DNA of 64,000 nt from Candidatus Obscuribacterales bacterium (GTDB lineage Bacteria; Cyanobacteriota; Vampirovibrionia; Obscuribacterales; Obscuribacteraceae), in the NCBI GenBank assembly GCA_020054205.1, contig JAGVLS010000021.1, positions 124,001-188,000 of the forward strand, given 5' to 3'. Every line of letters begins with the position of its first letter. Position 1 is the first letter of the stretch. Shown here one piece after another: positions 1-8,994 of the stretch. The position numbers and the translations under genes are program-made. The notes under the pieces are model-generated. The model was not told the DNA's origin. It did not search any database and worked only from the letters and a program-made list of their open reading frames with translations.

Positions 1-1075
1 CAATGGCCGCATAATTATCGGGATGTTTTTGACTTTTATTATTGGGAGTCAATTTTTCAGCAATTTTTGATGCATCCATACCAGGCAAATCTTTTTCATA
101 AGGCGTGACATAAACTTTAATTCCATTTTGATCATAAATTTTTACTACCGGCTCATTATGATTTGGCACTTTAAAAAATTGATTGGTATTTAATTGAAAA
201 GCAGAATACTCTTTACCATTACTTTTAATTGGTTGTTTCGCATCCGTGCCAGTCCATGAACCTTCCATAGAGAAAGAAGATACTATACCAAGTCCATTTA
301 TTTGATCAAAACGATTTTTGCTGCCATGATCCTCCAAAAATTTATTTAAGACGTCTACATCATTTGATGCAATACCATCAACAATATTTTTTGGCAACTT
401 ATTAATATCACCACCCAATTTATCTAATAGATCAATTGCTTGCCTCTGCAAATCAGTGCCTGCCTGCCAGTTGCCTTGAAGAAAATCTTCGCTTATTTTT
501 AAGGCTTTTACTAAAGAAGGTACACTGGCAAGCGGCTCTGCATTTACATTTGTGTCTTTATATTCAGGCAATTTAAATTCAACCGGTCTTACAATTTGCC
601 TTTCTTTAGGTTCTCCATTTTCATCTTTTTCTTTAAGATCTTGTTCTAAAAAATAAAGAACGGCTTTACTATTATCATCTTTATAAAATTTAGGCACCGG
701 TCCATATGGACCCGAAATATTTTCTGGACTGTTTATTTCTTGCGCTAATTGCATTAGCTTTTTGCGTCCACCTTCACGGTAAGCAGCTTGAAATGCATTA
801 ATTATGTCCATTCTTAAATCTAATGAGTTCAATGGATGATTTGGATCATCATTACCAATATTATTTTCTTTAGCTAGTTTATAAGCAGATTCAAAAGCTT
901 TACCTAATTCACTGGCTGACTTAGTTGTAGGTACGGTTTCAGATGCATTTTGAATTTTTGCATTTTCTTTTTCTGCATCTTTTTCAGAATACAAAGCTAC
1001 AATTAAGTCTGCGTTTGCAAATGAATTATCGGCAGAGCTTTCAGATGTATTTCTCTCGTTAATTAAATCAACCAT
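1..1075 (-). CDS. Hypothetical protein, 3' end cut by window edge
   Basis: An open frame runs from ATG at 1075 off the left edge, giving about 358 visible residues (MVDLINERNTSESS...). It is hydrophilic, rich in Asn, Asp, Lys and Glu, with no signal peptide or membrane segment in the visible part. Around residues 55-200 it looks helical; further on there is a short Gly/Ser stretch (GLGIVSSFSMEGSWTG) and a beta-like region with NGIKVYVTPYEKD. I recognise no family. It lies 84 nt downstream of the recG stop on the same strand, so it could be at the end of that transcript. The reading frame is continuous and codon use matches its neighbours, so it is likely real, but the C-terminal domain that might identify it is outside the window. 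Confidence 0.75.
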   Translation of the reverse strand, partial: MVDLINERNTSESSADNSFANADLIVALYSEKDAEKENAKIQNASETVPTTKSASELGKAFESAYKLAKENNIGNDDPNHPLNSLDLRMDIINAFQAAYREGGRKKLMQLAQEINSPENISGPYGPVPKFYKDDNSKAVLYFLEQDLKEKDENGEPKERQIVRPVEFKLPEYKDTNVNAEPLASVPSLVKALKISEDFLQGNWQAGTDLQRQAIDLLDKLGGDINKLPKNIVDGIASNDVDVLNKFLEDHGSKNRFDQINGLGIVSSFSMEGSWTGTDAKQPIKSNGKEYSAFQLNTNQFFKVPNHNEPVVKIYDQNGIKVYVTPYEKDLPGMDASKIAEKLTPNNKSQKHPDNYAAI

Positions 1076-1159
1076 TTTAATTTTTGCTACCCTATATTTG
1101 CTAAACAAAGCAAAACTACCAGCTGCGGCTGGCAAATTTGTGACTTCATAATTAAGCGC

Positions 1160-3667
1160 TCAACCAGATGATATTAAATCTATGGCTTCATGAGCTGAGT
1201 TTTGCTCTGTCAATGCTTTAAGTTGTGGGTAAGTTTCAAGTTCTGGATCTTTTTTGATGATTTCAATGGCAGCATTACGGGCTTGTTCTAATATCTTAGT
1301 ATCATTAACCAAATCAGCTAATATCAAATCAGGCATACCACTTTGTCTTACACCCAAAAATTCACCTGGTCCTCGTAATTCTAAATCTTTTTGCGCAATA
1401 ATAAAACCATCATTGGTTTGAGTCATTATTTCTAAGCGCTGGCGGGTGGTTTCTGATTTACCATCTGCCAATAAATAACAATACGATTGCGTGCTGCCTC
1501 TACCAACACGCCCGCGCAATTGATGCAATTGAGCCAATCCAAAGCGATCAGCATTTTCTATTACCATAATGCTAGCGTTGGGTACATCTACACCTACTTC
1601 AATAACAGTAGTGCAAACTAAAATGTCAAATTCTCCAGCTCTAAACTTATCCATTACCTCTTCTTTTTCTTGAGGTTTTAATTTGCCATGCATTAGTCCA
1701 ATTCTTAGATTGGGAAATATTTTAGTTCTAAGATTTTCATATTCAGCTGTAGCAGCTTTTGCAGACAATGTTTCTGACTCTTCAATAAGTGGAAATACAA
1801 CATAGGCTTGTGCGCCTTTTTTCACTTTTTCTTCCACAATACTCCATAGTTGGCGCTTTTCTATGCCAGTGAGGAATTTAGTTTCAATTGGTTTACGCCC
1901 AGGTGGTAATTCATCAATTTCAGATACATCCAAGTCGCCATGTACAGTTAAAGCAAGCGTTCTTGGAATAGGTGTCGCGGTCATTGTTAAAAGTTCGGGA
2001 CTTACACCTTTAGCTTTGAGCTTTGCTCTTTGTTTGACTCCAAAACGGTGTTGTTCGTCAATGATAATTAAACCTAATTTGTGAAATTCAATATCATCTT
2101 GAATAAGAGCATGGGTACCAATAGCAACATGTATTTGTCCAGCAAAAAGTGCTTGTTTTACTTCGCGGCGTTCTTTAACCCCTTGCTTGCCTAAAAACAA
2201 ATCACATTTTAAACCCATAGGCGTAAACCATTTTTGAAATTGACGATAATGTTGTTCCGCCAATATTTCAGTAGGCGCCATGACAGCAACTTGGTAGCCA
2301 TTTTCAATTGCAACCAAAGCAGCAAGCGCAGCAACTACAGTCTTACCAGATCCTACATCTCCTTGCACAAGCCTGTGCATTGGTTTAGATAAAGACAAAT
2401 CACGGGTAATTTCTTTGAAAACTCTTTCTTGGGCTGAAGTTAATTGAAAAGGTAATAGATTTTTTAGTTTTTCCGCTAGTCCGCCATTTACACCAATCGG
2501 CAATGCCAAAGCATTATCAATTTGGCTATTTTTATATCTTCTATAAGCCAGCTTTAACTGAATAGCAAATAATTCATCAAAAACAAGACGTCTACGTGCC
2601 TCGTCTTTGGTGGCTAAATCATTAGGAAAATGTATTCCCCATAAAGCATCATATAGCGGTAATAAGTCTAGTTCTTTTTTTATATCAGCAGGCAAATGAT
2701 CTTCTATATCAGCGCCATGGCTTGTAAGAGCATTATGAATTATATTACGTAAATATCTAAGTCCAAGTCCTTCTGTCAAAGGATAAATGGGCACCAATCT
2801 ACCGGCATGCAATGAATCTATGTCTTCTGTATCATCAGTCAGTGCTCCTAAAATCTCAATTTCTGCTTGCTTTAATTGCAAACGGCGATTGAAACGATCA
2901 CGCTCAACAATACCAGAGGCTAATACTTGAGCACCTTTAGGATATTGATCTTTATAACGATCCAATAAATATTTATTGGATTTACCTCCAATAAATCTAG
3001 TAACAAAAATAGAGCCGGTTCCATCAGAAATAGTAATAGACAATACAGATATATTACGTTTTTTCGATTGGAATGCAGATGTAGAGAGAATGGTACCAAA
3101 TATAGTAACTTCTTGCCCTGGCTCTAATTCCCGAATTAAAAGACGATTTTGAAAATCCAAATGTCTTCTTGGATAATGCCGTATTAAGTCTAATGCTGTA
3201 AAAATTCCTAGCCTCTCTAAAAGCAGAGCTACTTTTGGGCCTACACCTTTAACAAATTTCACATCAATATTGCGCGGATTCTGATTTTTTGCCTCATCTT
3301 TTTGTTTTATTTGACGAGGAGGAGCAATTGTTATTTTCTTTTCTGTGTTTTTACTTTTTTCATTTCTTTCGCTTTTTTCAATTGGATCTTTGGCAAATAA
3401 TAATTCTTCTGTTCTTCTTACAATTGATATACGTGATGCCACATCTAGATTTGGATATTGCCGAAATAAACCGCGTATAGTCGCCCAGCGAGCATCTAGA
3501 GGATATCGTTTTAATAAACGATCTGCTGTTTGGCGCATGAATTGCGAAAATTTTGCCCTGCGGCCAATAAAATCTATGTAGCGGGCTTTTCGCTCCACTT
3601 GAATTGCTTGTACAAGCTGAGCAAGTTCAGCCTCACGACTTAATTGTTTAGGCGAAAAATTACCCAT
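1160..3667 (-). CDS. recG: ATP-dependent DNA helicase RecG
   Basis: RecG reverses stalled replication forks and branch-migrates Holliday junctions. The 835-residue protein has a wedge/OB region after FVKGVGPK (138-145), Walker A GDVGSGKT (about 436-443), the DEQH box (about 537-540), the ATPIPRT motif (about 564-570) and the C-terminal QLRGRVGRG motif of superfamily 2 helicases. Residues 1-135 are an extra N-terminal part ending in a Lys/Glu-rich linker; its pattern (ERKARYIDFIGRRAKFSQF, then RW, RYPLD and SIVRRTEELL-like segments) resembles the extension known from cyanobacterial RecG, whereas E. coli RecG is about 693 residues. The next gene upstream is the MglA-type GTPase, 14 nt away on the same strand, so co-transcription is likely. 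Confidence 0.97.
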   Translation of the reverse strand: MGNFSPKQLSREAELAQLVQAIQVERKARYIDFIGRRAKFSQFMRQTADRLLKRYPLDARWATIRGLFRQYPNLDVASRISIVRRTEELLFAKDPIEKSERNEKSKNTEKKITIAPPRQIKQKDEAKNQNPRNIDVKFVKGVGPKVALLLERLGIFTALDLIRHYPRRHLDFQNRLLIRELEPGQEVTIFGTILSTSAFQSKKRNISVLSITISDGTGSIFVTRFIGGKSNKYLLDRYKDQYPKGAQVLASGIVERDRFNRRLQLKQAEIEILGALTDDTEDIDSLHAGRLVPIYPLTEGLGLRYLRNIIHNALTSHGADIEDHLPADIKKELDLLPLYDALWGIHFPNDLATKDEARRRLVFDELFAIQLKLAYRRYKNSQIDNALALPIGVNGGLAEKLKNLLPFQLTSAQERVFKEITRDLSLSKPMHRLVQGDVGSGKTVVAALAALVAIENGYQVAVMAPTEILAEQHYRQFQKWFTPMGLKCDLFLGKQGVKERREVKQALFAGQIHVAIGTHALIQDDIEFHKLGLIIIDEQHRFGVKQRAKLKAKGVSPELLTMTATPIPRTLALTVHGDLDVSEIDELPPGRKPIETKFLTGIEKRQLWSIVEEKVKKGAQAYVVFPLIEESETLSAKAATAEYENLRTKIFPNLRIGLMHGKLKPQEKEEVMDKFRAGEFDILVCTTVIEVGVDVPNASIMVIENADRFGLAQLHQLRGRVGRGSTQSYCYLLADGKSETTRQRLEIMTQTNDGFIIAQKDLELRGPGEFLGVRQSGMPDLILADLVNDTKILEQARNAAIEIIKKDPELETYPQLKALTEQNSAHEAIDLISSG

Positions 3668-3681
3668 ATTGAAATTTTAAG

Positions 3682-4260
3682 TTATTGGAGGCGATTCAAT
3701 ATTAGCTTACTTATAGCTTTCAACGTAGCAAAAACGCCAAGTCCTTCTGATGCTACCGCCTCGAAGCTAGGGACACCTTTTAGATTCAGCTCTTTTTCCA
3801 TGCGCTCAATAGGCATAGCATTTGCTAAGTCTCGCTTGTTATATTGCAAAACCCAAGGAATGTTATCAAGCGTAAGGCTATATTCAGCCAAGTTTTCAAT
3901 CATATTTTCTAATGATTCAACATTTTCTTTAGATCGCATCATATCGGAATCTGCAACGAAAATAATGCCATCCACACCATTCAAAATAAGTTTACGGCTA
4001 GCATTGTATTCCACTTGTCCAGGAACTGTGTACAAAGAAAAACGAGTTTTAAATCCTTGAACACTGCCCAAATCAAGTGGCAAAAAATCAAAGAACAATG
4101 TTCTTTCAGTTTCTGTTGCCAAGCTAATAAGTTCACCACGCGTGGTCGGTGCCAATTGGCTATGAATATATTTCAGGTTAGTTGTTTTACCGCCCAGCCC
4201 TGTGCCGTAGTAAACAATTTTGCAATTGATTTCCCTTTGTGCGTAATTTACAAGTGCCAT
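3682..4260 (-). CDS. mglA: MglA-type small Ras-like GTPase
   Basis: This 192-residue protein belongs to the bacterial MglA family of small GTPases that set cell polarity and gliding motility in Myxococcus. It shows the P-loop [12 protein letters not shown] (Walker A about 19-26), a switch II YTVPGQ (76-81), where MglA proteins have Thr-Val-Pro-Gly-Gln rather than the Ras DxxG, and the guanine-specificity motif NKRD near residue 140. In motility systems MglA is usually encoded beside the Roadblock/LC7 GAP MglB; no such gene is in this window. It ends 14 nt before recG begins on the same strand. Family assignment is secure; a role in polarity here is inference. Confidence 0.92.
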   Translation of the reverse strand: MALVNYAQREINCKIVYYGTGLGGKTTNLKYIHSQLAPTTRGELISLATETERTLFFDFLPLDLGSVQGFKTRFSLYTVPGQVEYNASRKLILNGVDGIIFVADSDMMRSKENVESLENMIENLAEYSLTLDNIPWVLQYNKRDLANAMPIERMEKELNLKGVPSFEAVASEGLGVFATLKAISKLILNRLQ

Positions 4261-4363
4261 TCCCTAAGTCCCAGTTCCAGCGTTACCTTTTTCAATTCAA
4301 CTGCAAAAGTAAGAGTTGATACCATGATTATATGCGGACATCGAACTGATTGTTCTCACACTT

Positions 4364-4378
4364 TTCTTCAATGAAGAA
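4364..4378. promoter_or_regulatory. Palindrome upstream of mglA
   Basis: Perfect inverted repeat TTCTTCA-A-TGAAGAA about 105 nt upstream of the mglA start and just upstream of its candidate -10. The one-nucleotide centre favours a dimeric protein site over an RNA hairpin. No binding protein can be named. Confidence 0.3.
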
Positions 4379-4577
4379 ATAAGAACATGTCTTGCTGAAT
4401 AGCAGTATTCACTTGATATCAATAACAATGCGAACAATTTCCGATGCCACTACGTTTAGTAACTTATCTTTATGCAAAGACTACCATGATATAGCCCAAC
4501 TTTTTCACATAAGTGTAAATGTTCTTTTGCTTCTCACGCTTTATATAAACCAACAATACGTTGGCAACCCCCTTCCA

Positions 4578-4586
4578 TGTTATAAT
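4578..4586 (+). promoter_or_regulatory. Extended -10 promoter element for rpmB
   Basis: TGTTATAAT is a perfect TATAAT preceded by the TG of an extended -10. There is no good -35 at normal spacing (TTGGCA at 4561 is only 14 nt away), consistent with an extended -10 promoter. It would give a leader of about 135 nt before rpmB. Confidence 0.5.
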
Positions 4587-4728
4587 GACGAAACTTTGTA
4601 GGAAATAAGCTCAAGTCGGATGATGGTTTGGCTTATCATTAGTTAATCTTGGCTAGTAAACAAGCTTTTACTATTGTCATGAGATGAGCTAATTGGTTTC
4701 GGGTAAACGATTCAGCAGGTTTTTATTT

Positions 4729-4932
4729 ATGGCAAAGCGTTGTGATGTGTGTAACAAAGGGGCCTTAACCGGTTATTCCTATACTTTTCTTCGTGCTCAC
4801 TGGAATTCAAATGTAAAAAGACGCTGGTTACCAAACTTGCAAAATGTAAAAGCAAAAGTTGGCAGCTCAACCAAGCGCATGAAAGTATGTACTAAATGTT
4901 TAAAAGCTGGAAAAGTACAGAAAGCTGTTTAA
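4729..4932 (+). CDS. rpmB: 50S ribosomal protein L28
   Basis: L28 is a structural protein of the large ribosomal subunit. The 67-residue product begins MAKRCDVCNKG and carries two CxxC pairs (CDVC and CTKC), the zinc-binding C+ form of L28. A TTG in the same frame lies 36 nt upstream, but the ATG at 4729 is preferred because an AGG ribosome-binding site (4717-4719) sits correctly before it and L28 proteins start with MA(K/R). Its stop overlaps the stop of the convergent hslO gene by four nucleotides, leaving no room for a terminator between them. Confidence 0.95.
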   Translation: MAKRCDVCNKGALTGYSYTFLRAHWNSNVKRRWLPNLQNVKAKVGSSTKRMKVCTKCLKAGKVQKAV

Positions 4933-5828
4933 AACTGTCCACCGGCTAATTCAATTAAGCTATCTTTTGCCACATGGTAAACAGTATTACAAAAATGGCA
5001 GCGTCCTTCTGCTTGTCCATCTTCCTGTGCCATAGACAATAATTCTTTTTTTGGCAAAACTTTTAACGCTTGAATAAAACGTTCATTCGTACATGGACAA
5101 GAAAATGATAGCGGTTGAATATCAGTTAAAAATGTAACATCAAAGCCATCTAAAATACGCTTTAAAATATCCTCCAGACTCATACCTCTGCGCATAAGAA
5201 ACGTAAGCGTACCAAATGTACAAATATTATTTTCAAGTTTGCATATGGTCTCTTCAGTATGATCGGGAAGCAATTGAATGATTAATCCACCTGCAGCTTC
5301 TGCTCCGCGTGCACTTAAATGTGTTCCTAAAATAACTATAGAACCAGCTTGCTCTGAAGCCACCAAATATTTGTTTATATCTTCCCCAATTTCTCCATTA
5401 CATAATTCCACACAAGATGTACTTGGTTGTCCAAACCCATGGTCAGTCATTATGTGCAAATAGCCTTTGTCTCCAACAGCTGCCCCAACATCAAAATTTC
5501 CCAACGAATTTAAAGGTAATTCGATTTGTGGATTTTCCACATACCCTCTTACTGTGCCCTTTGGAGATGCCTCTACCACCACTTTCCCTAGAGGTCCATT
5601 ACCGTCAAATTTCATGATCATTTGACCTTGTTTTGCAGCCATAGAATTCACTAGGGCCACACCTGTTAGAGCCCTGCCTAAAGCAGCAGTAGCTGTATAA
5701 GATAAATTATGTTTATAACGCGCTTGTTGAGTTAAATAAGTTGTAGAGGCTATTGCCGACCGTATAGTGCCATCGCTAGATATTGCTTTTACTATACCGT
5801 CTTTCATATAAAGCACCTCATGCCTCAT
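4929..5828 (-). CDS. hslO: Hsp33 redox-regulated chaperone
   Basis: Hsp33 is a cytosolic holdase activated by oxidation of a C-terminal zinc site. This 299-residue protein has the expected length and the four cysteines: CPC at 244-246 and CHFC at 277-280, giving the CxC-n-CxxC zinc switch. The N-terminal domain has the family pattern (RYKHNLSYTATAALGRAL, then MAAKQGQMIMKFDGNGPLG). It is the third gene of a probable prfA-prmC-hslO transcript, 43 nt after prmC. An alternative start at the second Met (MKDGIVKAI, seven residues later) also fits the family. Its end overlaps rpmB on the other strand. Confidence 0.95.
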   Translation of the reverse strand: MRHEVLYMKDGIVKAISSDGTIRSAIASTTYLTQQARYKHNLSYTATAALGRALTGVALVNSMAAKQGQMIMKFDGNGPLGKVVVEASPKGTVRGYVENPQIELPLNSLGNFDVGAAVGDKGYLHIMTDHGFGQPSTSCVELCNGEIGEDINKYLVASEQAGSIVILGTHLSARGAEAAGGLIIQLLPDHTEETICKLENNICTFGTLTFLMRRGMSLEDILKRILDGFDVTFLTDIQPLSFSCPCTNERFIQALKVLPKKELLSMAQEDGQAEGRCHFCNTVYHVAKDSLIELAGGQF

Positions 5829-5871
5829 TTTCTATTATTTTAGCAGGATATTATAATTGTCAAAGCTTTTT

Positions 5872-6747
5872 TTATAAAAGACTAGCGCTAATTACACGGG
5901 ACAGATTATTTATATCGCTGTGAATAATAATATCCTGCCACAACCCAGTCTGATTAAGGATTTCAGCAATTCGCCTATCTTGTTTATCGCCAATTTCTAT
6001 AATTAAATTGCCTCCTTTTTTAAGGAATAAATTTGCAATGCCGGCAGTTTTTCGGTAAAAACCTAATCCATCATCATCCCAGCCGAACAAAGCATTATCC
6101 GGCTCCCAAAGCGAAATTTCTTTTTGCAAATTTGCCTTTTGATTTATTGGAATATAAGGCGGATTAGAAACAATTACATCAAAGGGGCACAAATTATCTA
6201 TGTCACTAAGCTGAAAAGACAATATATCCTTTTCTATTAGTTTTAATCTAGAGGCAACATTATGATATTGAGCATTAGTCAAACTAAGTTCAATTGCTTT
6301 TCTATTGATGTCTAGACCAAAAACATGCGCATCTTTCTTCTGACAAAGAATTGCTATTGAAATTGCCCCACTTCCTACACCAATTTCAAATATTTTTGGC
6401 TCTTTAATATTGGCAATTTTTTCCAGAGCAATTTTTACAAGTATTTCCGTATCAACCCGTGGTATAAAAACTCCTTCCTTAACAAAAAGTGTTAGTCCCA
6501 TGAATTTTGTTTTTCCAAAACAATATTGCAGGGGTTTGTGCTCCTGTCTTGCGTCAAGAATGTTTTTTATGCTCTCTAGATCAAGGTTGTCTAATTCTTT
6601 GTCTAAACTAGCCAATTGATGAGCTAATGGCATACCAGTTACATGCTCAATAATAAGCTCTGCTTCTCTTTTTGCTTCAGCTTGTTCTACACCAATAGAC
6701 AAAAGTCGATTGATTATATTATCGCGCTCTTGTTTTAGTGAAGTCAT
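5872..6747 (-). CDS. prmC: Peptide chain release factor N5-glutamine methyltransferase
   Basis: PrmC methylates the glutamine of the GGQ motif in release factors RF1 and RF2. The 291-residue protein has an N-terminal helical domain, the IPRVDTE element (95-101), SAM-binding EIGVGSG (121-127) and the catalytic NPPYIP (195-200). It follows prfA, its own substrate's gene, by 7 nt on the same strand, the classic prfA-prmC arrangement. Confidence 0.96.
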   Translation of the reverse strand: MTSLKQERDNIINRLLSIGVEQAEAKREAELIIEHVTGMPLAHQLASLDKELDNLDLESIKNILDARQEHKPLQYCFGKTKFMGLTLFVKEGVFIPRVDTEILVKIALEKIANIKEPKIFEIGVGSGAISIAILCQKKDAHVFGLDINRKAIELSLTNAQYHNVASRLKLIEKDILSFQLSDIDNLCPFDVIVSNPPYIPINQKANLQKEISLWEPDNALFGWDDDGLGFYRKTAGIANLFLKKGGNLIIEIGDKQDRRIAEILNQTGLWQDIIIHSDINNLSRVISASLL

Positions 6748-6754
6748 TAAGCAA

Positions 6755-7840
6755 TTAACTTGCCACCTGCGTAGATGATTCTAAAAGCTTTTGTTGTTCA
6801 CTCAATATAGATGCTTCAATCAATTTATCCAGGTCGCCTTCCAAAACTTGTTGAAGCGAAAAGTTAGTGTTAAGCCTATGGTCGGTTACACGATTATCTT
6901 TAAAATTATAAGTACGAATTTTTTCTGAGCGGTCGCCTGTGCCTACTTGCGATCTCTTAGCTTCAGCCATTGCTTTTTGTCTTGTTTCAAGCTCAATTTG
7001 ATATAATTTAGCTCGCAAAATTTGTTTTGCCCGTTCTTTATTCTGTAACTGACTTCTTTCTTCCTGACAGGCTACCATAATGCCACTTGGTTTATGAACA
7101 ATACGTACGGCTGTTTCTACTTTGTTGACATTTTGTCCACCAGCACCACCAGCACGCATAGTACTAATTTCCAAATCTTTTTCTTCTAGCTGAACATCAA
7201 TCTCATCCGCTTCCGGCATTACTGCTACAGTTGCTGTCGATGTATGTACTCGTCCTGACGCTTCAGTTTGTGGAACTCGCTGCACCCGATGTACACCAGA
7301 TTCAAATTTGAGTTTACTATAGACACCTTCACCACGAATATTGACGATAATTTCTTTATATCCACCAACTTCACCATCATTGTAGCTAGCTACTTCTGTT
7401 TTCCAGCCTTGTTTATCAGCATAACGTTGATACATGCGAAATAAATCACCAGCAAAAATCGATGCTTCATCGCCACCAGTACCAGCCCTAATTTCGACAA
7501 TGATATCTTTTTCGTCATTAGGGTCTTTAGGTAATAATAAAAGGCGCAATTTATTAGTTAATTGATCAAGCCTTTCTCTAAGCTCAATCACTTCTGCTTC
7601 AGCTAAACTACGCAGGTCTTTGTCTGTTTCGGTGCGCAAAATTTCTTGAGCCCCTTCAATTTGATGTTCAACATCAAGAAATTGTCGATAGCTATCTACA
7701 GTTTCTTGCAATGGTCTGCGGGTTTTAGCTAAACGTTTATATGTATCTTGATCCTGAATGATTTGAGGATCAGCTAGTTTTTCTTCAAGCTCAATAAAAG
7801 TCTTTTCAATTTCTTTTAGCTTGTTAATAAAATGTTCCAT
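6755..7840 (-). CDS. prfA: Peptide chain release factor 1
   Basis: RF1 terminates translation at UAA and UAG. The 361-residue protein has the PxT stop-codon recognition tripeptide as PQT (190-192, inside [19 protein letters not shown]) and the GGQ hydrolysis motif at 234-236. PxT rather than SPF identifies RF1 and not RF2. It begins 40 nt downstream of tRNA-Ser on the same strand and heads the prfA-prmC-hslO group. Confidence 0.97.
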   Translation of the reverse strand: MEHFINKLKEIEKTFIELEEKLADPQIIQDQDTYKRLAKTRRPLQETVDSYRQFLDVEHQIEGAQEILRTETDKDLRSLAEAEVIELRERLDQLTNKLRLLLLPKDPNDEKDIIVEIRAGTGGDEASIFAGDLFRMYQRYADKQGWKTEVASYNDGEVGGYKEIIVNIRGEGVYSKLKFESGVHRVQRVPQTEASGRVHTSTATVAVMPEADEIDVQLEEKDLEISTMRAGGAGGQNVNKVETAVRIVHKPSGIMVACQEERSQLQNKERAKQILRAKLYQIELETRQKAMAEAKRSQVGTGDRSEKIRTYNFKDNRVTDHRLNTNFSLQQVLEGDLDKLIEASILSEQQKLLESSTQVAS

Positions 7841-7880
7841 TACATTCAGCCATTGTGGTTAAACAAATCTTTAGAAAACC

Positions 7881-7968
7881 CGGAGAGGGAGGGATTCGAA
7901 CCCTCGCTGCGCTTTTGACGCAGACGGTCTTTCCAGGACCGCACGTTAGACCACTCCGACACCTCTCC
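7881..7968 (-). tRNA. tRNA-Ser (anticodon GGA)
   Basis: An 88-nt class II tRNA on the minus strand. The acceptor pairs GGAGAGG with CCTCTCC, the anticodon arm is CGGTC-CTGGAAA-GACCG with anticodon GGA, a long variable arm follows (CTGCG...CGCAG), and the T arm contains GTTCGAATC. The discriminator is G and CCA is not encoded. It reads UCC and UCU. It lies between tpiA and prfA on the same strand. Confidence 0.96.
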
Positions 7969-7997
7969 ATACAAGTTTTTTTAGAACTAAATTCGTC

Positions 7998-8003
7998 ATT
8001 ATA
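7998..8003 (-). promoter_or_regulatory. Possible -10 element for tRNA-Ser / prfA
   Basis: The complement reads TATAAT, about 30 nt upstream of the tRNA 5' end, the expected place for a promoter. No good -35 is visible at 16-18 nt spacing; that position lies close to the tpiA stop codon. Confidence 0.35.
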
Positions 8004-8023
8004 TCTTAATTGGGTTTCCTGCG

Positions 8024-8824
8024 CTAATGACTAGCCGCGCTAAGTTTACTTATATTTTGCGCTTGCTCAATCATGGATAAAAACTCATCGGCTTTTAAAC
8101 TTGCTCCACCCACTAAAGAGCCATCAATATCGCTTTCAGCCAATTGCTCACTAATATTTTTAGCATTTACACTGCCACCATATAATATTGGTATAGAATC
8201 GCCCAGACCTGGCTCGTTATGTGAGTTAGAAATAGTATTGCGAATTATCTTAATCACACGATTGGCTTCTTTTGCTTCACAGACCTTGCCAGTGCCAATA
8301 GCCCAAACAGGTTCATAAGCAAATATCATTTTTTTCAACTCAGAAGATGTAAGCCCCTGAGTAGCAGCCACAACTTGTCGACTCACAACCGCATCCGTCA
8401 GTTTATTTTCACGCTCATCGAGCGTTTCGCCTACACAAACAATAGGTATAAGGTTATGCGCAAGTGCAGCCTTTATTTTAGAGTTGACAGTTGTATTTGT
8501 TTCACCAAAATACTGACGTCTTTCCGAATGTCCAATCACCACATATTTTACTTTTAGCTCGGTAAGCATAATAGGCGAGATCTCACCAGTAAATGCACCC
8601 GAATCTCTATAGTCCATATTCTGGGCACCAATCACAATCTGGCTTCCTTGCACAGCCTGATGAGCAGTTTCCAGGCTTGTAAAGGGAGGGCAAACAATAA
8701 TTGTTAGCAAAACAGGTGAAGACAACCCGGTCTTCAAATCCTCTATTAGCTTTTTAGCTTGCACACGGTCTAAATTCATTTTCCAGTTGCCAGCAATAAC
8801 TATGGGGCGCTTAGTTTTATTCAT
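8024..8824 (-). CDS. tpiA: Triosephosphate isomerase
   Basis: This glycolytic enzyme interconverts dihydroxyacetone phosphate and glyceraldehyde-3-phosphate. All catalytic residues are visible in the 266-residue protein: Lys15 in GNWKMN, His99 in IGHSERR and Glu171 in AYEPVWAIGTGK, plus the phosphate-binding YGGSV near residue 220. A short extension at the C terminus (after SMIEQAQ) adds about ten residues. A 170-nt divergent region separates it from the TPR gene at 8995. Confidence 0.97.
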   Translation of the reverse strand: MNKTKRPIVIAGNWKMNLDRVQAKKLIEDLKTGLSSPVLLTIIVCPPFTSLETAHQAVQGSQIVIGAQNMDYRDSGAFTGEISPIMLTELKVKYVVIGHSERRQYFGETNTTVNSKIKAALAHNLIPIVCVGETLDERENKLTDAVVSRQVVAATQGLTSSELKKMIFAYEPVWAIGTGKVCEAKEANRVIKIIRNTISNSHNEPGLGDSIPILYGGSVNAKNISEQLAESDIDGSLVGGASLKADEFLSMIEQAQNISKLSAASH

Positions 8825-8994
8825 ACTAATTCTTGCCTTTAAACTTAGTTTTTCCTATTAGCAAAGTATATATGGATACTGCCTAAATTGTCAGAGCCTT
8901 CGCACTATTTATACAATTAGAAGTCAAGACAGTGCTTATTACAACGGTTTGGATTTAAAATAGTTCATTCAGATAATTTGCTAAATTTAGGATT

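Larger units (their letters stand above)
4261..4728. other. Divergent intergenic region, mglA / rpmB
   Basis: This 468-nt stretch is the longest gene-free region in the window. Short open frames are present but have no credible start site or family features. It contains an extended -10 element for rpmB, a minus-strand TATAAT (complement of 4327-4332) that could serve mglA without a convincing -35, and a perfect 7+1+7 inverted repeat TTCTTCA-A-TGAAGAA at 4364-4378. Nothing resembling a structured RNA family was recognised. Confidence 0.5.

Noticed and set aside
3289-3581. Plus-strand hydrophobic frames inside recG
   Set aside because: Antisense shadows of the Lys/Glu-rich linker of RecG.
4392-4601. 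Short plus-strand frame of 69 codons in the mglA-rpmB gap
   Set aside because: No ribosome-binding site, no family features, and the rpmB promoter lies inside it.
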